Positions 18,615 to 26,494 of a stretch of DNA of 47,214 nucleotides are shown here, in pieces. Position 1 is the stretch's first letter, and each line of letters starts with the position of its first letter. Both the position numbers and the translations under genes were made by a program. The stretch covers positions 1 through 47,214 of the forward strand of contig CAYMKW010000008.1 of NCBI GenBank assembly GCA_964391365.1, in the 5' to 3' direction. Below the pieces are notes generated by a model, which worked only from the letters and a program-made list of their open reading frames with translations, ran no database searches and was not told where the DNA came from. The stretch comes from SXMI01 sp964391365. GTDB lineage: Bacteria > Actinomycetota > Acidimicrobiia > Acidimicrobiales > Microtrichaceae.

Positions 18615-19874
18615 GTGACCCGCGTGTCGGAACGACCGTCGACCCCTCCGTCGGCCCCTCCGTCGGCCTCTCCGTCGGCCCGGGCTGCGTTGCCGGCGGT
18701 GGACCTGGACCATGCCGCCACGACCCGGCCGCGACCCGAGGCGCTGGCGGCCTCCGCCCCGTTCCGGGAGCACCGCTACGGCAACCCGAGCGGCACGCAT
18801 GCGCTGGCCCGCGACGCGGTCCGGGCCCTGGATGAGGCGCGCGAGCAGGTGGCCGAGGTGCTCGGCCGGGATCCGGGTGAGGTCGTCTTCACCTCCGGCG
18901 GCACCGAGTCCGATGTCCACGCGGTCACGGGCGGCCTGCCGGTCCGCAGCGGCGTGCCGGTCTGCCCGGCGAGCGAGCACCACGCCGTGCTCGACACCGT
19001 GCTCGCGCTCGACGGACGGGTCGTCGCCGTCGACCGGTTCGCCCGGGTCGACCGGGATGCGCTCGCCGGGACGCTCGACGAACTGACCACCGCCCGTGCG
19101 GCCGGGACGGGACCGGGGGTGGGGGTCGTCTCGGTGATGCTCGCCAACAACGAGCTCGGCACCACGAACGACCTGAACGCCGTGGCGGAGGTCATCGAGC
19201 GGCACGCTCCCGGTGTCCCGCTGCACACCGACGCCGTGCAGGCGGCCGCCTGGCTGGACCTGGCCAGGGCTGCGGCGCCGGCCGACCTGGTGACCCTGTC
19301 CGGACACAAGTTCGGCGGGCCCCGCGGCTCGGGTGTCCTCGTCGTCGGCCGCGGCGTCGCCCTGCGGCCCCTCCTCCACGGCGGTGGTCAGGAGCGGGGC
19401 CGACGCTCGGGATCGGTCGACGTCGCCGGCGCCGTCGGGCTCGCGGCGGCCCTGGTCGCGGCCGCGGCGGAACGGTCGCGGGTGGTCGGCGAGGTGGCTC
19501 GCCGTCGTGACGACCTGCTGCGCGGTCTCCGGGAGCGGATCGATGGCCTGGTGCCGACCGTGACCGATCCCGGGGTCGAGGTGCTGGCCAACTTCGCGCA
19601 CGTGATGGTGCCGGGTGTGGAGGCCGAGCCCCTCCTGTTCCTGGTCGACCGGGGCGGGGTCCGGGCCTCGGCCGCGTCGTCGTGTGCCTCGGGCGCCCTG
19701 GAGAGCTCGCACGTCCTCGAGGCGATCGACCGAGCGGGTGGCGCCATCGTGGGGGCGCCGCTGCGGCTCACCCTCGGACCGACGACCTCGGATGCGGACG
19801 TGCGTCGGGCCGTCGAGGTGATCGCCGACGCGGTCGAGCGGCTGCGCTCGCACGACCCGGCGGGACGGAGCTGA
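18615..19874 (+). CDS. iscS: Cysteine desulfurase (NifS/IscS family)
   Basis: This PLP enzyme of about 419 residues takes sulfur from cysteine as a persulfide. Visible are DLDHAATTRP, FTSGGTESD (PLP phosphate), ASEHHAVLD, MLANNELGTTND, the PLP lysine in SGHKFGGPRGSGVL (K232) and the persulfide cysteine in ASSCASGALESSH (C357). The first 27 residues are a low-complexity Pro/Ser/Ala tail from a 12-bp repeat. TTG 18612, GTG 18615 and GTG 18624 are all possible starts; none has a good SD or -10 sequence. mnmA begins 2 nt after the stop, so this enzyme probably feeds tRNA thiolation. Confidence 0.9.
   Translation: MTRVSERPSTPPSAPPSASPSARAALPAVDLDHAATTRPRPEALAASAPFREHRYGNPSGTHALARDAVRALDEAREQVAEVLGRDPGEVVFTSGGTESDVHAVTGGLPVRSGVPVCPASEHHAVLDTVLALDGRVVAVDRFARVDRDALAGTLDELTTARAAGTGPGVGVVSVMLANNELGTTNDLNAVAEVIERHAPGVPLHTDAVQAAAWLDLARAAAPADLVTLSGHKFGGPRGSGVLVVGRGVALRPLLHGGGQERGRRSGSVDVAGAVGLAAALVAAAAERSRVVGEVARRRDDLLRGLRERIDGLVPTVTDPGVEVLANFAHVMVPGVEAEPLLFLVDRGGVRASAASSCASGALESSHVLEAIDRAGGAIVGAPLRLTLGPTTSDADVRRAVEVIADAVERLRSHDPAGRS
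18643..18678 (+). repeat. 12-bp tandem repeat, three copies, in the desulfurase N-terminus
   Basis: Two exact CCCCTCCGTCGG units plus a third with one mismatch. They encode a Pro-Ser-Ala-Pro type tail ahead of the conserved fold. Confidence 0.9.
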
Positions 19875-19876
19875 CC

Positions 19877-20923
19877 GTGCGGCTGCTCGTCGCCCTCTCC
19901 GGCGGGGTCGACTCCTCGGTCGCCGCCGCCGAACTGCGCCGTGACGGCCACGAGCTGGAGGCGGTGACGATGCGGCTCTGGGGCGGGCCGTCGGACACGG
20001 GATGCTGCTCCGTCGCCGACGTGGAGGACGCCCGTCGGGTGGCTGCGCAGCTCGGCCTCGAGCACCACGTGTTCGACTTCTCCGAACGGTTCGAGCGAAC
20101 GGTCGTCGACCCGTACGTCTCGGATCACGCCGCGGGCAGGACCCCGAACCCGTGTGTCGAGTGCAACCGGCACCTCAAGTTCGACGCCCTCCTGGACCGG
20201 GCGGACGTGCTCGGTTTCGACGCCGTGGTGACGGGTCACCACGCCCGGATCGTGCAGCACGGCGGCCGGGCCCGGGTGGCCCGCGGTGCGGACCGGGCCA
20301 AGGACCAGTCCTACGTGCTGCACCCGCTCCACGACGCCGCCCTGCGGCGGGTCCTGTTCCCGGTGGGCGACCTGACCAAGTCGCAGGTCCGGGACCGGGC
20401 GCGGGAACTCGGTCTGCGGACCGCCGACAAGCCGGACAGCCAGGACGTGTGCTTCGTCACCGCCTCCGACGGTCGGGCGGCGTTCCTGGGTGCTCGGACG
20501 CCGTTGCACCCAGCCGAGGTCGTGGATGCCGAGGGCCGGGTCGTCGGTCGCACGGACGCGGTCGAACTGGTCACGATCGGACAGCGACGCGGACTGGCGC
20601 TCGCCGGCGGCCCGGACCGTCGCTACGTGGTCGACGTCGACGTCGCGGCCAGACGGGTCGTCGTCGGACCGCCCGAGCGGCTGCGTCGCGACCTCGTCGA
20701 GTTGGACGGAGTCGAGTGGAACGGTGACGCCCCGACGGGCACCGTGCTCGCCCAGACCTCGGCGCACGGTCCGGCCGACCCGGCGGTGGTCGAGTCCACC
20801 GATCCCGATTCCGGCTCGGCGGTCCTGCGCTGGGAGACCGCCCGTCCGCGGGTCGCTCCCGGCCAGAGCGTGGTGGTCTACGACGGTGACGTGGTCCTCG
20901 GCGGGGGAGTGGCCCGCGCCTGA
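19877..20923 (+). CDS. mnmA: tRNA-specific 2-thiouridylase MnmA
   Basis: This 348-residue protein makes the 2-thio group of U34 in tRNA Glu, Gln and Lys. The PP-loop SGGVDSSVAA (residues 8-17), the catalytic cysteine in TPNPCVECN (C93), the partner cysteine in SQDVCFV (C192), the tRNA-contact region RAKDQSYVLHPL and TIGQRRGL are all present. The GTG at 19877 places the PP-loop at the N-terminus; longer frames are shadow. It is coupled to the cysteine desulfurase gene (2-nt gap), a pairing also seen as trmU/iscS in M. tuberculosis. It converges with the next gene at 4 bp. Confidence 0.95.
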   Translation: MRLLVALSGGVDSSVAAAELRRDGHELEAVTMRLWGGPSDTGCCSVADVEDARRVAAQLGLEHHVFDFSERFERTVVDPYVSDHAAGRTPNPCVECNRHLKFDALLDRADVLGFDAVVTGHHARIVQHGGRARVARGADRAKDQSYVLHPLHDAALRRVLFPVGDLTKSQVRDRARELGLRTADKPDSQDVCFVTASDGRAAFLGARTPLHPAEVVDAEGRVVGRTDAVELVTIGQRRGLALAGGPDRRYVVDVDVAARRVVVGPPERLRRDLVELDGVEWNGDAPTGTVLAQTSAHGPADPAVVESTDPDSGSAVLRWETARPRVAPGQSVVVYDGDVVLGGGVARA

Positions 20924-20927
20924 CGGA

Positions 20928-21806
20928 TCAGTCGCGTCGGACCTTCAGGCCGCGTTCCTCGGCGATTCGCAGGAACACGCCCGGCCGCGTGGGTGCGATG
21001 AGCACCGAGGTCGTCTCGACCGCCTCGGCGACCTGGTTGCGGCGGGTGGCCCGGACCAGTGACACCGGCGTGTCCAGGTCGACCTGGACGATGAGGCCGG
21101 TGGCCCCGACGGACAGGTCGAGGGCGGTCGTGTCGGCGTGCGCCGGTCCGACCCGGGTCACCGACCGGCGAGCGAGCAGCACCGGTTCGGCGAGCGCCAG
21201 CGCGTCGACCAGCGTCACCCCCGCGGGGACGAACACGAGGGCCCGACGCGCCAACCGGTCGAGCGAACGCCCTCCGACCCGGGCCGTGGCCGCTCCGGTG
21301 GCCGCCAGCACGGCAGCCGGGACCCAGGCCTCGCCGAGTGCGGCGACGACGGCGCCGATCGCCGGGCCCACGGTGAGGACCCAGGTGAGTGGGACCGGAC
21401 CGGCGAGCAGGGCTGCCGGGCAACGCAGAGGCGAACGGTGCTCGTCGCCATAGGAGCCGCCGTCGATCGCCCACTCGCCGATGGGTGCGGAGAACGCCAC
21501 CACGGCCAGGACGGCGCCGATGGCGACTCCGATCCAGCCGGCCGGTCCGGGGGTGGCCGCAACCGCCGCCAGCAGCGCCACGACCACGGGGACGGGGGCC
21601 AGCACCCGGAGCACCGTGAGCGCCCGGGGATCACGCACGAGCGTCGACCCGAGTCCGATGGCCCAGCCGAGCCACGCGGCCACGATCGCCACCCACCGAC
21701 CGGGACCCTCGTGACCGGCCAGCACGTCGGCGAGCAGGTCCCCGAGCGTGACGGGCAGCGCGGCCCAGAGTGCCCGACAGATCCACAACGACAGGGGTGC
21801 GTCCAC
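20928..21806 (-). CDS. Membrane protein of unknown function
   Basis: This 292-residue protein has about seven hydrophobic segments in residues 5-190 and then a soluble C-terminal domain of about 100 residues (LDLSVGATGLIVQVDLDTPVSLVRATRRNQVAEAVETTSVLIAPTRPGVFLRIAEERGL). I do not recognise the family. The GTG at 21806 is the usable start. A perfect dyad GGGACA-N4-TGTCCC overlaps its AAATCT -10-like hexamer, which suggests repressor control. It lies between mnmA and the MetE-like gene in an otherwise conserved neighbourhood. Confidence 0.6.
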   Translation of the reverse strand: MDAPLSLWICRALWAALPVTLGDLLADVLAGHEGPGRWVAIVAAWLGWAIGLGSTLVRDPRALTVLRVLAPVPVVVALLAAVAATPGPAGWIGVAIGAVLAVVAFSAPIGEWAIDGGSYGDEHRSPLRCPAALLAGPVPLTWVLTVGPAIGAVVAALGEAWVPAAVLAATGAATARVGGRSLDRLARRALVFVPAGVTLVDALALAEPVLLARRSVTRVGPAHADTTALDLSVGATGLIVQVDLDTPVSLVRATRRNQVAEAVETTSVLIAPTRPGVFLRIAEERGLKVRRD

Positions 21807-21807
21807 C

Positions 21808-21823
21808 GGGACAGATTTGTCCC
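21808..21823 (-). promoter_or_regulatory. Palindrome GGGACAGATTTGTCCC over the promoter
   Basis: Six-base arms GGGACA and TGTCCC flank GATT. The minus-strand reading contains AAATCT (21818-21813) 6 nt before the GTG at 21806, so a protein bound here would block this promoter. It lies in the 46-bp divergent region shared with the MetE-like gene. Confidence 0.5.
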
Positions 21824-21840
21824 TCGCGGTCCTCCACCGC

Positions 21841-21846
21841 TACTAA
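21841..21846 (+). promoter_or_regulatory. Imperfect -10 TACTAA before the MetE-like gene
   Basis: TACTAA sits 6 nt before the GTG at 21853 but lacks the final T. An in-frame TAA at 21844 excludes any upstream start. Confidence 0.3.
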
Positions 21847-21852
21847 CGGTGT

Positions 21853-22956
21853 GTGGACGTCGTGCGTGGTGAGCTCTTCGGGCTGGCGACGTCCGTCGGC
21901 CCCGTCCCGTTCACGGACGTGCCCGAGGCCGTCGACTTCGCCCGCCGGGCCCACGAACGGTTCCCGACCGTGCCGGTGCTCGCCCGTCCGTCGGCGTCGC
22001 TGCTCGGCCAGGTCGTCGACGGGATCGCCGGTGTGTCGCTCGACCCCGATGGCCCGACGACGGGCGCGCTCGTGGTCGATCCCGGTTCGTTCGATCCCGG
22101 TTCGTTCGACCCAGGTTCGTTCGACCCCGGTTCGGTCGGTTCCGGCTCGGTCGACCCGGACGGTGGCGTGCTCGAGGCGTTCCTCTCGTCGGGCGCGTCG
22201 AACGTGACCGCCGTGCGGGTCCCGGTGCTCGGGCCGGTCACCACGGCCCTGTCGCTGCGCACCGCCGGCGTGGAGCAGTCCGCCGCCGTTTCGCTCGCCA
22301 CCCGAGCGGTCGCCGCCCGCGCGGTGGCGATCTCGGAGCGCATCGCCCGGGCCTGGCCGGACGTGCCCCAGGTGGTGGTCCTGTCGGAGCCGGGGCTCGT
22401 GGGCAGCCTCCATCCGACCTTCCCGTTCGGCCGGGACCAGGTCCGCTCGGCGCTGCTCGACCCGGTGGTGGACGCCCTCGACCGGGGTCCCCTTCGCACC
22501 GGCACGCCGCTCCGGCCGGCCGCCGGCACCAGCGACACGGGGGTGGCGCACCGGATCGGCCTGCACGTGCCCGGGCGCACCGACTGGGACACGCTCGTCG
22601 GCTCCGGGGTCTCGTTCGTCTCGCTGCCGGCCGATCCGACCGTCGGCCCGTGGGCCGGACCCCTCGGCCGCCTCGTCGCCGCCGGCGGTCTGATCGCCTG
22701 GGGTGCGGTGCCGGTGGACCGACCGCTCGGCACCCGCAGCGACTCGCTCTGGCAGCGGCTCACGGCGGCCTTCGCCCTCCTGTCGGCGGACGGGGTCGAC
22801 CCGATGGAGCTCCGCCTCCACTCGCTGGTGTCGGCCACCGACGGGCTGGCCCACTTCGACCCGCCGGGCGCCGGCCGGGTGGTCGACCTGTGCACGGATC
22901 TGTCGTCGCGGTTGCGGCGACAGAGCATGGCGGCCCGGCTCTCACTCGGCGCCTGA
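21853..22956 (+). CDS. MetE-like (UROD/MetE superfamily) protein, probable zinc-site variant
   Basis: This 367-residue protein resembles the cobalamin-independent methionine synthase family protein found next to ligA in Actinobacteria (Rv3015c by position). It starts GLATSVGPVPFTDVPEAVDFA and shows barrel strands such as VTAVRVPVLGPVTTALSL, VPQVVVLSEPGLVG and GLHVPGRTDWDTLVGSGVSFVSLP. The zinc ligands expected from E. coli MetE appear changed: His-x-Cys is H238-V-P, and the Cys before GL is D330. Residues 76-100 are a DPGSF minisatellite. GTG 21853 is the first possible start because of the preceding in-frame TAA. The function is unknown; methionine synthase activity is doubtful. Confidence 0.65.
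   Translation: MDVVRGELFGLATSVGPVPFTDVPEAVDFARRAHERFPTVPVLARPSASLLGQVVDGIAGVSLDPDGPTTGALVVDPGSFDPGSFDPGSFDPGSVGSGSVDPDGGVLEAFLSSGASNVTAVRVPVLGPVTTALSLRTAGVEQSAAVSLATRAVAARAVAISERIARAWPDVPQVVVLSEPGLVGSLHPTFPFGRDQVRSALLDPVVDALDRGPLRTGTPLRPAAGTSDTGVAHRIGLHVPGRTDWDTLVGSGVSFVSLPADPTVGPWAGPLGRLVAAGGLIAWGAVPVDRPLGTRSDSLWQRLTAAFALLSADGVDPMELRLHSLVSATDGLAHFDPPGAGRVVDLCTDLSSRLRRQSMAARLSLGA
22078..22152 (+). repeat. 15-bp minisatellite, about five copies, in the MetE-like gene
   Basis: Units at 22078, 22093, 22108, 22123 and 22138: the first two are identical (GATCCCGGTTCGTTC), the third and fourth have one to three changes, the fifth is more diverged. The frame is kept, giving DPGSF x3, DPGSV, GSGSV. 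Confidence 0.95.
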
Positions 22957-22996
22957 CCGGCGCCGTCGGTGTCGGGGACCGGCGCCTGACCGGCGC
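22947..22996 (+). terminator. 17-bp direct repeat with hairpin potential after the MetE-like gene
   Basis: CGGCGCCTGACCGGCGC occurs at 22947-22963 (spanning the TGA) and again at 22980-22996. Since GGCGCC is self-complementary, GGCGCC-TGACC-GGCGCC can form a hairpin at 22948-22964. No U-tract is present. It may end transcription before ligA. Confidence 0.4.
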
Positions 22997-23027
22997 GGAC
23001 GGCGCCGGGGCCGTCACAGCCCGGCGG

Positions 23028-23033
23028 TAGCCT
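23028..23033 (+). promoter_or_regulatory. -10 element TAGCCT, leaderless start of ligA
   Basis: TAGCCT is followed by 6 nt and GTG at 23040. Confidence 0.6.
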
Positions 23034-23039
23034 GCGGCC

Positions 23040-25148
23040 GTGCCTCGGTCGGACGACACCCCCAAGGAACAGCCCGCGTCACCGGACGCGGACCTGGACC
23101 CGGCCGGTCGGGTCGAGTTCCTGCGCGATCGCATCCGGGCCCACGACCGGGCGTACTACGAGCTCGATGCTCCGACCATCCCCGACGCCGACTACGACCA
23201 GCTCGTCCGTGAACTCCGGTCGCTCGAGTCCGCCCATCCGGACCTGATCACGCCGGACAGTCCGACCCAGCGGGTGTCCGGCGCCGCGTCATCGCAGTTC
23301 GCCCCGGTCCAGCACCGGGTCCGGATGATGAGTCTGGACAACGCCATGGATGCCGACGAGTTGCGGGCCTGGGGGGAGCGGACCGGTCGCCGCCTGGCGG
23401 AACTGGGCCGCGCCGACGATGTCCGCTACGTCTGCGAGTTGAAGATCGACGGACTGGCGGTGTCGCTGCGCTACGAGTCCGGCGCCCTCGTCCTGGCGGC
23501 CACCCGGGGCGACGGCCGCACCGGCGAGGACGTCACCGAGAACGTTCGCGGCATCGGTGCCATCCCGGCCGAACTCGTCGGTCCGGTCCCCGAGGTCGTC
23601 GAGGCCCGCGGCGAGATCTACCTCCCGATCGAGTCGTTCCGACGGCTGCGGGAGCGGACCGAGGCCGAGAACGAGGAGGCGGTGGCCGCCGGTCGCCGCC
23701 CCCGACCGCTCCCCGCCAACCCCCGCAACGCCGGCGCCGGATCGCTGCGCCAGAAGGACCCGGCGGTGACGGCATCCCGGGGCCTGTCGTTCTGGTCGTA
23801 CCAGCTCGGCGAGCTCGTCGGGATGGACGCCCCGCCGACCCACTCGGGCGCGCTCGAGCTGCTCGGTGCGCTCGGCCTGCCCGTCAACCCGGTCACCCGG
23901 TCGTGCGCCTCCCTCGACGAGGTCTACGAGTTCTGCGCCCACTGGGTCGAGCACCGCCACGAGCTGGACTACGAGATCGACGGCGTGGTCGTGAAGGTCG
24001 ACGACCTCGGGATCCAGCAGGCGCTCGGGGCGACCGCCAAGGCGCCCCGGTGGGCGATCGCCTACAAGCTCCCGCCCGAGGAACGTACGACCACGCTCCT
24101 CGAGATCCAGGTCTCGATCGGCAGGACGGGCAAGGCCACGCCCTTCGCGGTCATGGCGCCGGTCTTCGTCGGCGGCTCCACGGTGGGAATGGCGACGCTC
24201 CACAATGAGGACCAGGTCCGGATCAAGGACGTCCGTCCCGGCGACACCGTCGTGGTCCGCAAGGCCGGCGACGTCATCCCCGAGGTGGTCGGCCCCGTCC
24301 TCGAGTTCCGGCCCGACGACTCGGTGCCGTGGGTCTTCCCGGTCGACTGCCCGTCCTGTGGTGAGCCGCTGGTCCGGGCGGAGGGCGAGGCCCAGCACCT
24401 CTGCGTCAACGCCGCCTGCCCGCAGAAGCGCTGGGCGGCGGTGTGCCACTTCGCCTCCCGTGGCGCCATGGACATCGAGGGGCTCGGCGAGACGCAGGTC
24501 CAGACCTTCATGGACCTCGGTCTCATCACCGACGTCGCCGACGTGTTCACCCTCGACCTCGAGCGCATCGGCGAGCTGCGCGGCTACGGCGAGACCTCGG
24601 TCGAGAACCTCCGGGCCGCCGTGGACGCGGCCCGGTCCCGGCCGCTCGCCCGGCTGCTGTTCGGTCTCAACATCAGCCACCTGGGGCAGGCCGGAGCCGA
24701 GGTGCTCGCAACCTCGCTGGGGAGCCTGGATGCGATCGCCTCGGCGAGCATCGAGGACCTGGGCGCCGTCGACGGTGTCGGTCCGGTCATCGCGGCGTCG
24801 GTCCACGAGTGGTTCGCCGACGCCGGCAACCGTGAGCTCGTCGGCCGACTGGTGGCCGCCGGTGTGAACACCCGGGGCCCCGAGCGGTCGGTGCTGCCCC
24901 AGACCCTGACGGGGCGGAGCGTGGTCGTGAGCGGCACGCTGGAGCGCTACAGCCGTGAGCAGGCCGAGGAGGCCGTCAAGGCCCGCGGCGGGAAGTCGCC
25001 GGGGAGCGTCTCCAAGCGGACCACCGCGCTGGTGCTGGGTGCCGACCCCGGAGCCTCCAAGGTGGCGAAGGCCGCCGACCTGGGCGTGCCCGTCCTGGAC
25101 GAGGCCGCCTTCGAACGACTGCTCGAGACGGGGGAGCTCCCGACGTGA
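23040..25148 (+). CDS. ligA: NAD-dependent DNA ligase LigA
   Basis: The essential replicative ligase, 702 residues. Domains in order: Ia (AYYELDAPTIPDADYDQL), adenylation domain with CELKIDGLAVSL (K135), GDGRTGEDVTENVR, DYEIDGVVVKVDD, OB fold, a Cys4 zinc finger (CPSCGEPLVRAEGEAQHLC...CPQKR), helix-hairpin-helix repeats (DIEGLGETQVQTF, LGAVDGVGPVIAASV) and a C-terminal BRCT domain (LTGRSVVVSGTLERYSREQAEEAVKARGGK). The length is standard. GTG 23040 follows TAGCCT at 6 nt. The TGA overlaps the next start (GTGA), so ligA and the HAD gene are co-translated. Confidence 0.98.
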   Translation: MPRSDDTPKEQPASPDADLDPAGRVEFLRDRIRAHDRAYYELDAPTIPDADYDQLVRELRSLESAHPDLITPDSPTQRVSGAASSQFAPVQHRVRMMSLDNAMDADELRAWGERTGRRLAELGRADDVRYVCELKIDGLAVSLRYESGALVLAATRGDGRTGEDVTENVRGIGAIPAELVGPVPEVVEARGEIYLPIESFRRLRERTEAENEEAVAAGRRPRPLPANPRNAGAGSLRQKDPAVTASRGLSFWSYQLGELVGMDAPPTHSGALELLGALGLPVNPVTRSCASLDEVYEFCAHWVEHRHELDYEIDGVVVKVDDLGIQQALGATAKAPRWAIAYKLPPEERTTTLLEIQVSIGRTGKATPFAVMAPVFVGGSTVGMATLHNEDQVRIKDVRPGDTVVVRKAGDVIPEVVGPVLEFRPDDSVPWVFPVDCPSCGEPLVRAEGEAQHLCVNAACPQKRWAAVCHFASRGAMDIEGLGETQVQTFMDLGLITDVADVFTLDLERIGELRGYGETSVENLRAAVDAARSRPLARLLFGLNISHLGQAGAEVLATSLGSLDAIASASIEDLGAVDGVGPVIAASVHEWFADAGNRELVGRLVAAGVNTRGPERSVLPQTLTGRSVVVSGTLERYSREQAEEAVKARGGKSPGSVSKRTTALVLGADPGASKVAKAADLGVPVLDEAAFERLLETGELPT

Positions 25149-25792
25149 ACCAACCGACCGTCCAGGCCGTGATCTTCGACTTCGGCGGGGTGTTCATCGA
25201 CTCCCCGTTCACGGCTCTGGTCGAGGACGCCCGAGCCGAGGGGCTGGATCCGGACGTCCTGCTCGACGTGGTGTTCGGCCCCTACGACCAGGACACCGAC
25301 CACCCGTGGCACCGACTCGAGCGCGGCGAGATCGACCTGGTCGTGGCCCGCGACGAGATCGTCGAGATCGCCACCTCCCGGATCGGCCGACCGATCGAGC
25401 CGTTCGACCTGCTGGCGGCCATGGCCGGCGGCGGCGTGCGCGACCCGTTCGTCGAGTACTGCCGCCAGCAGCGGACCGCCGGACGCCGGACGGGTCTGCT
25501 GACCAACAACGCCGCCGAGTTCGAGGAGTTCTGGCGACCGATGATCCCCCTCGACGAGCTCTTCGACGACGTCGTCGACTCCTCGGCGGTGGGCCTGCGC
25601 AAGCCCGATCCACGCGTCTACCACCTGGCGCTCGAGCGGCTCGGGGTGACCGCCTCCGAGACGGTCTTCGTGGACGACGCCCCGGGCAACGTGGCCGGTG
25701 CCCGCGCCGTGGGCATGCGGGCGGTGCTCGTCGGGCCCCGTCCCGACGACGTGCCCCTGGCACTGGCGGAGCTCGCCGAGCTCCTCGGTTGA
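25145..25792 (+). CDS. HAD-superfamily hydrolase (epoxide hydrolase N-domain-like phosphatase)
   Basis: This 215-residue protein has motif I VIFDFGGVF (nucleophile D12; the second acid is Gly, as in the DxGG subgroup), a helical cap, motif II GLLTNNAAEFEEF, motif III lysine GLRKPDPRVYHLAL and motif IV VFVDDAPGNVAGARAVGM. These are features of the HAD-IA variant 3 / YihX-like group, often sugar-phosphate or small phosphate-ester phosphatases. The substrate is unknown. It is coupled to ligA by a GTGA overlap. Confidence 0.88.
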   Translation: MNQPTVQAVIFDFGGVFIDSPFTALVEDARAEGLDPDVLLDVVFGPYDQDTDHPWHRLERGEIDLVVARDEIVEIATSRIGRPIEPFDLLAAMAGGGVRDPFVEYCRQQRTAGRRTGLLTNNAAEFEEFWRPMIPLDELFDDVVDSSAVGLRKPDPRVYHLALERLGVTASETVFVDDAPGNVAGARAVGMRAVLVGPRPDDVPLALAELAELLG

Positions 25793-25803
25793 GGTCGAGC
25801 CGT

Positions 25804-26262
25804 TCAGGCGGCGCCGAAGCACCAGGAGACCGGCTCCGAGCGGTCGGGTCCCTCGACCTGTCGCCAGACGATCGCCACCACGCAGTTCTGCTCGGGTTGG
25901 AGCGACTCGATCGGCTTGCCGGATCCCGGGGTGAACTCCACCCGGCCCGTCCCCAGGTCCTTGCTCAGCCCGTCCTCGGCGGTCCGGATCTCGACGCCGT
26001 TGATGATCAGGTAGGCGTCGTAGCCGTTCGCCAGATCGACCCCGACGGTCGACTGGGCCAGCACCTCGGCGCCCGAGGCCGGGATCAGCCGGTCGATGGA
26101 GTCGGGTGTGGCCGCCGAGGTGGAATCGTTGCCCGTGGTGGCGAGCACGACGGTCGCGGCCAGACCGCCGACACCCAGCAGCAGGAGTATGGCGATGGCG
26201 AGTCGCTGCACGAGCGGCGTCCGCGCCGGGGTCGGGGCAGCGGGGGGAGCGGTGTCCTGCAC
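25804..26262 (-). CDS. Small membrane-anchored protein of unknown function
   Basis: This 152-residue protein has a proline-rich N-terminus, one transmembrane segment (LAIAILLLLGVGGLAATVVLAT), and an extracytoplasmic domain of about 100 residues with two cysteines (QNCVVAIVWRQVEG and VSWCFGAA) that could pair. I do not recognise the family; the strand-rich DAYLIINGVEIRTAEDGLSKDLGTGRVEFTPG looks like a small beta sandwich. The GTG at 26262 is the first in-frame start and has CACACT 6 nt upstream. The GGGAGG touching it is too close to be an SD site. It converges with the HAD gene at 11 bp. Confidence 0.6.
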   Translation of the reverse strand: MQDTAPPAAPTPARTPLVQRLAIAILLLLGVGGLAATVVLATTGNDSTSAATPDSIDRLIPASGAEVLAQSTVGVDLANGYDAYLIINGVEIRTAEDGLSKDLGTGRVEFTPGSGKPIESLQPEQNCVVAIVWRQVEGPDRSEPVSWCFGAA

Positions 26263-26268
26263 CCTCCC

Positions 26269-26274
26269 AGTGTG
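26269..26274 (-). promoter_or_regulatory. -10-like element CACACT, leaderless start of the membrane-anchored protein gene
   Basis: CACACT on the minus strand, then 6 nt (GGGAGG), then GTG at 26262. Confidence 0.5.
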
Positions 26275-26387
26275 CTGCGCACGGCGACCCCGGCGCAGGT
26301 CGGGGCGGGGACCACGGGGGTCCACCGATCGGCGGGCGCGGCGTCGTAGCGTTTCGACGGGGCCAGTCGTCGGCGGTGCCGCCGGCG

Positions 26388-26473
26388 GACCGCCGGTCCC
26401 GTTGGGGTGGTCTGCTGTCCGTGGTGTTCCCCAGCCGCCGCTCACGGCGGCCACCCCAACCGGACCGGCGGTC
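26388..26473. repeat. 23-bp inverted repeat (22/23 match) enclosing a hairpin, upstream of the MFS gene
   Basis: The left arm at 26388-26410 and the right arm at 26451-26473 are reverse complements except for one central C/C mismatch: a 12-bp perfect block (GACCGCCGGTCC / GGACCGGCGGTC) plus a 10-bp perfect block (GTTGGGGTGG / CCACCCCAAC). The 40-nt centre contains its own perfect hairpin, CCGCCG-CTCA-CGGCGG at 26435-26450. It occupies the 232-bp divergent intergenic region and ends 9 bp before the MFS -10. No other feature was seen in the rest of this gap. Confidence 0.9.
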
Positions 26474-26482
26474 GACGTGACG

Positions 26483-26488
26483 TAGCCT
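26483..26488 (+). promoter_or_regulatory. -10 element TAGCCT, leaderless start of the MFS gene
   Basis: TAGCCT is followed by 6 nt and GTG at 26495. The same TAGCCT-N6-GTG arrangement is seen at ligA and the SRPBCC gene. Confidence 0.6.
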
Positions 26489-26494
26489 CGCCCC

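Noticed and set aside
16275..19853. A 1192-codon open frame on the minus strand (also 4516-7380 and 24947-27793)
   Set aside because: These lie antisense to well-supported genes, have Arg/Pro/Gly/His-rich composition and no domains. Very high GC removes stop codons from the wrong frames.
22078..22152. Regular repeats as a possible CRISPR or regulatory array
   Set aside because: The 15-bp units are contiguous with no spacers, in frame and inside a coding region.
26263..26268. GGGAGG as an SD site for the gene starting at 26262
   Set aside because: It abuts the start codon with no spacing. The CACACT 6 nt upstream fits the leaderless pattern better.
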